A stretch of DNA of 64,000 nt. Origin: Gari tellinella (taxonomy: Eukaryota > Mollusca > Bivalvia > Cardiida > Psammobiidae). Under the pieces are notes generated by a model, which worked only from the letters and a program-made list of their open reading frames with translations, was not told the DNA's origin and ran no database searches. The position numbers and the translations under genes were made by a program. The stretch spans positions 434,001-498,000 of the forward strand of contig OV277869.1 of assembly GCA_922989275.2 (NCBI GenBank), written 5' to 3'. Positions 33,501-45,500 of the stretch are shown one piece after another (positions within the stretch are counted from its first letter, which is position 1; each line of letters starts with the position of its first letter).

Positions 33501-36500
33501 TAAATATCTGGTCAAGTATGTTTATTAACATGAATTACATCTGTAATTATCATAAAAAATAAATACACGGCAGAGAATTCATATACCCCAAGGCCTTCAC
33601 GACCTGATCCGGCAACACTAACAGTAGCAAACAACTTGGACCGATAATTACCTATAATTATACATTACCTGCTTTTGTTGTTTTCGGAATACCTTGGACT
33701 TAGTCGTTCAAAATTAACTTTGCAGTGGTAAATATCGGTACATTTTAAATACGATTTGTTAGGGGTTTTCGAGCATCTAATATAAGAAAAATTGATAGAA
33801 ACTAAAATAACAATACAAATTTAATGGTCTTAGTTGCCGAGTGAGTATGTTCTGTGGTTATCATAATATGAACTGAAAGCAACAAATGTCCGAGTGAGTG
33901 CAAAGACCGATCACTTATCGAAGAAGCTACTGGAGGATTATTTATTATTTTTACGTGATAAAATAGTATGGTAATATTTTTCTGCCGATTTTTTTCTGCG
34001 ATCCGATGATGGAACCGCAGAATGGCAGAAATTTCTACCCCACAGAAAATACCAGCTATACGGTACATTGTATAGGGAAAAAATCTAGGGTAGCTAACTT
34101 CTCCGACAGGAATAGAGGGATTTACTCCAACTTTCACACACTAACAACTTGTATGTGAAATTATGCATGTTGTTTGAAATTTAAGGTAGACCAATGTTCT
34201 TCAAGACGATTCTAATGAGTATGACACCATAGGATTTGGTGCTGAAATAAGTGAGAAAATGAGCGATTTGTTCACTTTGATTTTGTAATCGATAGTCAAC
34301 TATCATGACTTCAGCTATTGCAATCTACCAGGGTTCCAGATAAAGGGAGTTTTCAAAAATTAAAATCTTTATTTCTGCTTTAAACCCTATTGTGTCACTA
34401 CTCATTGGAATCGTCTCGAAGAGGAGATTCTAATGAGTAGTGACACCATAGGATTTGATGTTGAAATAAGTGAGAAAATGAGCGATTTGTTCACTTTGAT
34501 TTTGTAATGGATAGTCGACTATCATGCCTTCAGCTATTGCAATGAGTCCGTACTATCAGCTATCATGCCACCTCTACTAAAACTAGGTATTTCTGATTTA
34601 AAGCTCAAATGATGGACATGAATCGGCCAGCGCAGGAAAAAGAAGAGCCATTAAGCAGAATTAATGAATCAGCCAATCACAACAGACTGTATACAGAGAA
34701 GACACCTTACAATTATAATGTTTTGGAAAAATCATTTACTCAGAAGAATATGAAAGTTCATACAGGAGAGAGACCTTACAAGTGTGATGAGTGTTGGAAG
34801 TCTTTTATTAGTAAAGGTCATATAGTCAATCACATGAGAATTCATACAGGAGAGAGACCTTACAAGTGTGACATGTGTGAAAAGTCTTTTGCTCAGAAAG
34901 GGTCCTTAATTAAGCATAAGAGAGTTCATACAGGAGAGAGACCTTACAAGTGTGATATGTGTGAAAAGTCCTTTACTGAGACAGGCTCTTTAGTTAAGCA
35001 TTTAAAGAAAATTCATACAGGAGAGAAACCTTACAAGTGTGATGTGTGTGGAAAGTCTTTTACTGAGACAGGCTCTTTAGTTAAGCACATGAGAATTCAT
35101 ACAGGAGAGAGACCTTACAAGTGTGACACGTGTGAAAAGTCTTTTACTCAGAAAGGCTCCTTAATTAAGCATAAGAGAGTTCATACAGGAGAGAGACCTT
35201 ACAAGTGTGATATATGTGAAAAGTCCTTTACTGAGACAGGCTCTTTAGTTAAGCATTTAAAGAGAATTCATACAGGAGAGAAACCTTACAAGTGTGATGT
35301 GTGTGGAAAGTCTTTTACTGAGACAGGCTCTTTAGTTAAGCACATGAGATTTCATACAGAAGAGAGACCTTACAAGTGTGAGATTTGTGGAAAGTCTTTT
35401 ATTGTGAAATGTGAGTTAGTCTTCCACAGGAGAATTCATACAGGAGAGAGACCTCACAATTGTGATGTGTGTTGGAAGTCTTTTATTAATAAAGGTCATT
35501 TAGTCAACCACATGAGAATTCATACAGGTGAGAGACCTTACAAGTGTGACATGTGTGAAAAGTCTTTTGCTCAGAAAGGCTCCTTAATTAAGCATAAGAG
35601 AGTTCATACAGGAGAGAGACCTTACAAGTGTGATATGTGTGAAAAGTCCTTTACTGAGACAGGCCATTTAGTTAAGCATTTAAAGAGAATTCATACAGGA
35701 GAGAAACCTTACAAGTGTGATGTGTGTGAAAATTCTTTTACTGAGACAGGCTCTTTAGTCAGACACATGAGAGTTCATACAGGACAGAAACCTCAAATGC
35801 GTGATATATGTGGAAATTCTTTCTGTGAGAGATGTCATTTAGTAAGTCATATAAGAGTTCATACAGGAGAGAGACCTTACAAGTATGATGAATATGGAAA
35901 GTCTTTTAGTGTTAAAAGTTCTTTAGTTAAGCACATTCAAGCTCATACAGAAGAGAGACCTTATAAGTGTGGTGTTTGTGAAAAGTATTTTACTCGGAAA
36001 GATACTTTAGTCACACACATGATAACTCATACAGGAGAGAAGTCTCACAAGTGTGATACATGTGGAAAGTCTTTTACTCTGAAAGGCTCTTTAGTTAAGC
36101 ACATGAGATTTCATACAGGAGAGAGACCTTACAAGTGTGGTGTTTGTGAAAAGTATTTTGCTCGGAAAGATACTTTAGTCACACACATGATAACTCATAC
36201 AGGAGAGAAGTCTCACAAGTGTGATACATGTGGAAAGTCTTTTACTCTGAAAGGCTCTTTAGTTAAGCACATGAGATTTCATACAGGAGAGAGACCTTAC
36301 AAGTGTGATACATGTGGAAAGTCTTTTACTGTGAAATGTGAGCTAGTCTTCCACAGGAGAATTCATACAGGAGAGAGACCTTACAAGTGTGATGTGTGTG
36401 GAAAATCTTTTATTGTGAAATGTGAGTTAGTCTTCCACAGGAGAATTCATACAGGAGAGAGACCTCACAAGTGTGATGTGTGTTGGAAGTCTTTTATTAA

Positions 36501-39500
36501 TAAAGGTCATTTAGTCAACCACATGAGAATTCATACAGGTGAGAGACCTTACAAGTGTGACACGTGTGAAAAGTCTTTTGCTCAGAAAGGCTCCTTAATT
36601 AAGCATAAGAGAGTTCATACAGGAGAGAGACCTTACAAGTGTGATATGTGTGAAAAGTCCTTTACTGAGACAGGCCATTTAGTTAAGCATTTAAAGAGAA
36701 TTCATACAGGAGAGGGACCTTACAAATGTGATGTGTGTGGAAAGTCTTTTACTGAGCATTGTTTTTTAGTCAAGCACATGAGAGTTCATACAGGAAAGAC
36801 ACCTCATAAGTGTGATGTGTGTGAAAAGTCTTTTACTGCGAAATGTTTTTTAGTTCAGCACATGAGAGGTCATACAGGAGAGAAACCTCAAATGTGTGAT
36901 ATATGTGGAAAGTCTTTTAGAGAGAGAAGTCATTTAGTTAGTCATATACGAGTTCATACAGGGGAGAGGCTTCACAAGTGTGGTATGTGTGAAAAATCTT
37001 TTATTGAGAAAGGTCATTTAATTAAGCATGTGAGAGTTCATACAGTGGAGAGATTGTCACAAGTGTGATATGTGTGAAAAATATTTTATTAAGAAAGTTA
37101 CTTCAGTTAATTATATGAGAGTTCATACAGGGAAGAGATTGTCACATATGTGATATGTGTGCAAAGACTTTTACTGAGAAAGGTTCTTTAGTTAATTATA
37201 TGAGAGTTCATACAGGGGAGAGATTGTCACAAATGTGATATGTGTGAAAAGACTTTTACTGAGAAAGGTTCTTTAGTTAATTATATGAGAGTTCATACAG
37301 GGGAGAGATTGTCACAAATGTGATATGTGTGAAAATAATTTTACTGAGAAATGTACTTTAGTGAAGCATATGAGAGTTCATACAGGAGAGAGACATCACA
37401 AGTGTGATATGTGTGAAAAATATTTTATTGAGAAAGGTACTTGAGTTAGTCATATTAGAGTTCATACAGGGGAGAGATTTCATAAGTGTGATATGTGTGA
37501 AAAGTATTTTACTGAGGAAGGTACTAAACAAGTACCAAATAAAATGTTTTCTATATCCTGTTATATTTAAGCTGAAGCCAAAAGCAGGTTGAAAGTAAAG
37601 CAGAATGTACCTTAATGGGCATTCTGCTTTACTTCCAACCTGCTTTAAGTAATTTGCTGTTTTCAGCACTTGAAATAGGGTATTGGGTAAAGGGTTAGAC
37701 TGAGAAAGGTACTTATTCAATACAAAAGAGATACCTTACATATGTGATACAATGAAGCTGTCATTTAATCTATTATCCCATAAATGCACCTTTTAACACA
37801 TTAACTCTTTGAACCCTAGTCCCGCATATAGGCGTGGTTTTCAAACAGTGTATATGTGAATAGAACACATGTCCTATGCAAACAGTGAAGACCCAGATCA
37901 GAGGGCTCCGAAAGGAGCCCTCTGATCAGGGTCTTCACTGTTTGTCATAATGCCTAACATTGACAAAAACAACCCTTAAAAGTCTAAAATGGACTAGACT
38001 AAAATGGAAACTGGAATTGTCCATTTAAAGTTTCAGGGAGGAAAGAGTTAAATTAAATGTGTTCCTCCACTTAAGAAAATTGTTCCAATTATCATGAATA
38101 TTTACCATACTAAGTATTTTCTATATCCTAGCAGATGGTTGCTTAAGGCAGGCTGAAATTAAGGCAGAATGCGCCTTAAGGTGCATTCTGCTTTACTTTT
38201 AACCTGCTTAAAGCCTTTAAGGGGGTCACCTGTTTTCAAAACTTAAAATAGGCTATGGGGTAATGGGTTAATGATGCTTTGTCAAACAAATTAGGGTTCA
38301 AACAGGAGATTGACATGGACAATTATGTTCAAGGCAATGTACTTTAGTTACTAAGGCACAATACAGGGTTGAAAACATACAGTAAAATCTCTCTATTACG
38401 ACCACTAAAACAAAGGCTAATTTATTTTTTATTGTTTAAAAAGACAGGTGACAGTTTAAAGCAAGGTGACAGATAAACAGAAAGCTCCTAGGAGGCATCC
38501 GTTTTACTGTCACTTTGCTTTAACTTAAGCAGTCACCTGTTGTAAACACCATATAATTAACACAATGTAGTAGGTGTAATAGGATTAACTGTATTTTCCA
38601 GTGTAATTAACCTTGTGCAAGGTGCTCAACATTTTGTATATGCCTCCATATTTCATTCTCGGAATGTAATTAAAGATTGAAACAAGACAGGGGATTTTGT
38701 TAATCTTCCCTATTATAATCTTCGATTTAACCCTTTCAACCCTACAACCCTCTGTAGAGATTACTGATTACATATGCAAACAGTGTATACCCTGATCAGA
38801 GGGCTCCTATAGAAGCCCTCTGATCAGGGTCTGCACTGTGTGATATTTTCATTGGTTTTTGTTTTCATAACAAACATTTAGACTGGTTTAAAATACTTAT
38901 ACTAGAAGAGTCCAAAGGGTTGTAAATACAGTAAAACCCCTCTAAACCGGAACCTCTAAAAACCGGAATTATCTCTAAACCGGACAAAAACGTTGGTCCC
39001 GTTCCAACCCTTCTTTATACATTCATGAATATGTATCACCAGAAAAAGTTTCTATATTCTAGCAGATGATAGCTTTAAGCAGGTTCAAAGTAAAGCAGAA
39101 TGCGCCCTAAGGCGCATTCTGCTTTACTTTCTACCTGCTTTAAGTGATCAGCTATCTTCCATATTAAAAACAAACTATGGGTTTAAACCCCTCTAAACCG
39201 GAAACCCCTCTAAACCGGAAATTTATGTTGTCCCCACACATGTCCGATTTAGAGGGGTTTCACTGTACCTTTAAGAGAAATTAGGATTGAAAGGGTTAAC
39301 TTGACTCACCCTGAAACCTCTACGGACAATTCAATTTTCCAGTCAATTCTAGTCCATATTTAGCTCACCTGAGCTGAAGGCTCAATGTGAGCTATTGGGT
39401 CACCCACTTTTCGGCGTCTATCATCAGATGTACACCGTCTGTCGCCTGGCAACATTTTTAGCTCACCTGAACTTGTTCAGATTTATCTTTTGCAATCCTT

Positions 39501-42500
39501 GAATGGACTCCATTGTTTGTCATCAACAATTTTAGTGTTTACACTCTAGAGCCTAAGAGGCCACAATTTTTATCTTATCTTTCTCAAACTTGCTCAGACC
39601 ATTAAGCCATGAGTTATCTGCCCTTGAGACTAGACACATTGAAAATGCCATATACAATGAAACCCCTCTAAACCTGAACCTCTAAAAACTGGAATTCTAT
39701 CGAAACCGGACAAAAAGTTTGGTCCCGTTTCCAACCCTTTATTTTAACCCATTACACCATAAATATGCCCTTTTATGTCTTTGATTTATTCATTCACTGA
39801 AGAAAATACATTCATGAATATGTATCATCAGAAATATTTTCTATATTCTAGCAGATGATAGCTTAAAGCAGGTTGAAAAAAAGCAGAATGGGCCTTAAGG
39901 CGCATTCTGCTTTACTTTCAACCTGCTTTAAGAGATCAGCTATCTTCCATACTAGGAACAAGCTATATATGGGTTAAAACCCCTCTAAACCGGAAACCCT
40001 TCTAAATCAGACATTTATGTTGTCCTCACACATGTCCGGTTTAGAGGGGTTTCACTGTATATACACTCAAGAGGCCACAATTTTCATCCATTCTTTCTCA
40101 AACTTGCTCAGGTTGTATATGACCATACCATTTTGGATGAGGTTGATTATGGTTGATATCAAGCTATAAGGTCATGGATTATCTGCCCTTGACGAGTTGA
40201 AAATACCATATCTTACAGTGTTTACACTCTGGGCCACAATTTTTATCCGATTTTTTTGAAAACTTGGTAAGAATGTATATGACCATAAGGTTCTGAAGAA
40301 TTTGATTATCGTTGATATCAGACTTTAATTATCTGCCCTTGATGTGATGAAAATGTCATATCTAACAGTGTTTTCACTCTAGCAACTACAGTTTTCAATG
40401 GATTTTGATTATATCTGCACACAGCATATATACTATAATATAGCTGTAAGTTCTCGAAGGAGTTTCCCAATGAGTTTTTTTTTTAAATCAGATGAATTGG
40501 TCAAGATTTATCTGCCCTTGATGTGTTGAAAATGCCATATTTGATAGTGTTTACGCTTTAGCAACTTCAGTTTTCAAACATCTTCTTCTCTGACACTAAT
40601 ATGGCCAGAGCTTTGATATTCGGTATGGTTACACTTCTGAATATCCTTTACGTATTTTGTTCAAATGGTTCCGGTCTGTTGCATACGGTATCTAGGTCAC
40701 AGGAGTTAAAAATAGATTTTTTTCTATAAAAACTTAAAAAATCTAATAAAAAAACTACAAGGGCCAGAGCTTAGATATTTGACACATAACATCATCTACA
40801 GGTCCTCTATCAAGTTTGTTCAAATTATGCCCCTATGGTCAAAATTAGCCCCGCCCCGGGGGTCACACTTTTACATTATTAGTTATACAGTTTCTTCAGT
40901 GTTCATGAAGATTTCTTACCGGCTGAGGTAAATCATTTTGCCCGAGCCGTTAGGCGAGGGTTACATGATTTTACCAGCCGGGAAGAAATCCTCATGTACA
41001 CTGTGATGAAACTGTATAACGAATTTATTATACTGCAAAGTTTTCACTGTTCAAACGAAATATTTCGGAATTTATAAAAAACTATAACAAAATTGCGCCA
41101 AAGCAGATAACGTTGAGCGAAAGTGACGTCATGTTTCTGACGTTGTTATTGATAAGAAAAATGGGCATATTCGGCGTCAAACTTTCCCAGAAATAATGCG
41201 ACTGTTGAAAGATCCAAACAGTGAATGGTTCTTATCCGAAATGGAATTAAAACGGAGGATGCACGATTGAATGCACTCAATCCTGTCGAGCAATCGGCCA
41301 TCTTATTTTCTGCAAAGCAAGACCCAGTGACCTGTCAGCCAATGAAAACAGCTGCATTTCCAAGTACCCTGTCAGCTCACAGGTTACTTAGGATCACTTC
41401 TAGGGCTCGTTGACCAATGAAAAGTAAGGAATTTACTTTGCAGTATAATAAAGCTTTATAGAGTGAAATTTTCAAACGTCTTCTCCTCTTAAACTAATAT
41501 GGGCAGAGCTTTGATATATGGCATGGTGACACTTCTAGATGTCCTTTACCAACTTTGTTCAAATGGTTTCAGTCTGTTGCATAATTATGTAGGTCACAGG
41601 AGCTAAAAATAGATTTTTCAATGGAAATTAGAAAAATCTTCTTGTCTGAAACCCTAGTACCCTGATCTTAGATATTAGGCACATGGAATCATCTACAGGT
41701 CCTCTATCAAGATTGTTCAAATTTACTAATGCCCCTCTGGTAAAAAATGACACCTCCTGGACATAATCATTATCTCCATTTTGTCAGCTATTCTCAGGTG
41801 CGCGAAATATGCCCCATGGGGCTCTTGTATACCTGAGGGTATATATAAACTATGTATTATCATCAAAATGTATTGCTAGGACAACCTATATGGGTATTAG
41901 TGTTTTCTTCTGACCTGGCAGAGTTATTTTTAGATTGGAACATTCTAAAACTTAAAAAGGGATGAGTTTTCTCTACAGCCAGTTAGAGATACGGATAGCT
42001 GTAATTTTTGTGTGTACAGTAGAGGATACATTATTCTTTCCCGTTTAAACGCAAACACAATGCACTAAACTGTGGAAATTTACTTTTAGAAATGTTAACT
42101 ATTTATTTAATCTGAGTAGCAAACAGGTTGGAGCCTGATCAGATGCCGGGTTACCCGGCGTCTGATCTGGCTCCAACCTGTTTGCCATGGAAATTATAGT
42201 TTTAGTATATAAATGCGTTTATTGGGAAATAATAAAATATCAGCAAAGTCAGTGCAGCGGTCTCGTTCTGCACGAGGATCATGTTATCTCAAGTTGGAAA
42301 GTTTATGCTTATATATTCGATGTTACCTTTCTTATCTATTTACCATTATTAACTATTCTGTTCTGAAAATAACTCAGACAAGTCAGATAAATCGGCCTAT
42401 ACTATAATAGATTTGTATTGCTACAAAGTCAGTGTATACAGTGAGAAATATTTGTCTTCGAAAACAAAGTTGCCTTCGTAGCAATAAAAATCTGTTATAA

Positions 42501-45500
42501 TACCTATATAAGTTGTCTTAGCAAAACATTTCATCGTAATACCTAGTTGGCCCCAGTGACATAGAGAATCTTATATTCATCAGTGTTTATTGTATATAGT
42601 TATCATTTGTTATATATTTATTTTCCTCCAAAACATGACATTGTTTATCATAACGTCATCACAAATGACATCAGTTGGTGTCCCGCTTCATGCAGCATTT
42701 GTGGACATCCAGATAGGCCTGAAGACTAAAAATCGATATTACTCTAGTGTACCGGTAATACGGAAAATATTGCATGGCTTAATTACAGTGCCAAGTATGG
42801 TTTTACCAGTATGTGATAGATAGAGGATCTTGAATGAGTGCTCATTATTTATCATTTTTAATAAACGAGTTGACTGAAATAATATGACGCGAGCGTCATA
42901 TTCATTTTAGTCAACGAGTTTATTAAGAATGATAAATAATGAGTACGAATATGAGATTCTATTTATCACATAACAATTTTAAGGACCTATAAAACTAATT
43001 AAAGCCGTAGTTTGTAGACCTTCTGCTATATAGATTTTCTGCCAAAACGTCACATTGTTTACGTTAACGTCATTGCAAATGACGTCATTTGGTGTCCTGC
43101 TACATGCAGCGCTTGTGGACGAACAGGCTGGACCGGAGCCCAAAAAACGATATTCCACTAGTGGATTACGATATTTACATAATGGCTTTATGCAACTCCC
43201 AGACCGCAGGTTATGTGATAAAGAAAAAGATTACACTGCTTGTATTAAACACTTGATGTTGTTTTGTTTTACAGTTCCAAAACAACATCTTGACAGCTTT
43301 ATGTCCAAAAACACAAGTGAAGATAACGATTCATTCGCAGCCATCCTGAAAGAGACAGAAAAACAACACAGAGAGAAGCATGCCTGGCTGTTTGAAAGTG
43401 AAACTAGTCGGACAGTGGTATGACTTCAATATTTTTTATTAAGACAAGTGGCTACTTTACCCGTTCCCCCCATAAATACGCTTTTTAACACCTTTAATTT
43501 ATTCCTCCACTTAAGAAAATAGTTCCAATTTATGCAGTCATGAATATTTATTATAAGAAATATTTTCTATATTCTAGCAGGTGGTAGTTTTAAGCAGGCT
43601 GAAAGTAAAGCAGAATGCGCCTTAAGGCGCATTCTGTTTTACTTTCAACTTGCTTTAAGTGGTCCCCTATCTTCAAAACTAGAAACAGGCTATGGAGTAA
43701 AGGGTTAAAGAGGCTGACAGTAAAGCAGAAAGCTTCTATAGGAGCTTCCTGCTTTAAGTTCAGCATGCGTTAATCCTTATGCCTATATCGGCTCTAAATG
43801 ACCTTTTTGTGTCGATGGGCCGTAAAACACCATTCATTCATTCATTCCATATGCCTATAGCCTGTTTCTAGTTTTGAAGACAAATGAGTGAGATGACCAC
43901 TTAAAGCAGGTTGAAAGAACAGCAAAATGTGCCTTAAGGTGTTATCTGTTAGAATATAGGAAATATTTCTTATGTCGCATATTTATGACTGTATAAATTG
44001 GAAAAGTTTACTTCAGTGTAGGGTTAAATGAAAGGCGTAAAAAGGCATGTTTATGATATAATGGGTTAAGCTACCATCTGTGACCCTGTCAGGATGCTAA
44101 TGCAGGTTTATAGCCTGTTTCCAGTGTTGAAAAGAAGTGACCACTTAAAACTGGTTGAAAGTAAAGCAGCACATTCTGCTTTACTTTCAGCCTGCTTAAA
44201 GCTACAATCTACTACAATATAGAAAATATTTCTAATGTTACATATTCATGACTCTAATGTGGAAATTTTTCCTTCAGTGGAATAATAAATTAAAGGCGTA
44301 AAAAGGCGTTTTCAAAGGGTTAAATGGAAAATTCCTAGTCTAGTCCATTTCTGACTATTTAGGATTGAGTTGAACTATATATTGCTAATGACAAATAGTG
44401 CATGCTTCTTCTGATCAGGGTCTACTCTATATTGGACAAGTGAGTGAAGTGTACTCTTCACAGGTACACTATTTGTTAATGATGAGTATATATTAATTTA
44501 TGGGTTGAATGAGCTATAACATAACAAGTTATTTTATATAGAAAAAAACAACAAAACCTTTTTAAAACCCATTACCCCGTAGCCTGTTTCTAGTATTGAA
44601 GATAGTTGGCAACTTAAAGCAGGTTGAAAGTAAAGCAGATTGTGCCTTACGGCACTTTCTGCTTTACTTTCAGCCTACTTTAAGCTACCATGTACTAGAA
44701 TATAAAAAAATATTTCTTATGGTGCATATTCTTGGCTGGATAAATTAGACTATTTTATTCAGTGGAGGAATAAATAAAAGGTGTAAAAAGGCATATTTAT
44801 GGGGGTAATGGGTTAAGAGAGGGAATTGGTATAAAAATGCCTAAAAAATTGAAAATAAATATTGGAAAATCACATTTCAGTAATGAATCGATGCTAAAGG
44901 CTAAGATTTTGAAAGTTGTTGTACTGTCAAATGACAGTACAACAACTTTCAAAATCTTAGCCTTTAGCATCAATTCAAATGACAGTACAACAACTTTCAA
45001 AATCTTAGCCTTTAGCATCAATTCAAATGACAGTACAACAACTTTCAAAATCTTAGCCTTTAGCATCAATTCATTACTGAAATTTGATTTTCCAATTTTC
45101 CTGTTTGTATTATCTACAGGAAGAAGAAGGAAGATTGGCGTTACCCAGTGTGGAAGAACAAGCAAGTATTACTGATGGCAAGGCCGGAGTGGACACATGG
45201 AAATATAAAACACGTAATGCCCTCATGTACGTGCCTGAAGGTGAAGACTATAGTACGGCTGAATTAGTCGAACTCAAGAAGAAAAAATCACGTAAAATCA
45301 TGCATGAACATACAAGATTCATCGCCAATCCTTGGAACAATCAGAAAAATAAGGAAGTGTTAAAACAAGCTGCCTCCGATAAAGCCATGTTACATTTTGG
45401 GAAGATCGGCCATGATGGGAAAGAGTTTGAGGTTCCCCAGTCACCAAATGTGAACGGATATGGATTTGTTGCCACGCCCTCTCCTGCTCCCGGGGTGGAG

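Larger units (their letters stand above)
39361..41830. repeat. AGCTCACCTGAGC repeat, copy 2
   Basis: Begins TAGCTCACCTGAGCTGAAGG and ends CAGGTGCGCGAAATATGCCC then GGGGCTCTTGT. Internal direct repeat: about 40570-40860 and 41466-41760 share GCAGAGCTTTGATAT-type and CATCTACAGGTCCTCTATCA stretches. A MITE-G and a foldback element are inserted. Confidence 0.65.

Noticed and set aside
42213..42823. Frames of 64-77 aa upstream of ESS2 exon 4
   Set aside because: Located in MITE-E and duplicated non-coding blocks; ESS2 is complete with phases that match without them.
44797..45175. 112-122-aa frames over the palindrome before ESS2 exon 5
   Set aside because: They repeat LKAKILKVVVLSF or its antisense form because of the triplicated unit; true coding starts at 45120.
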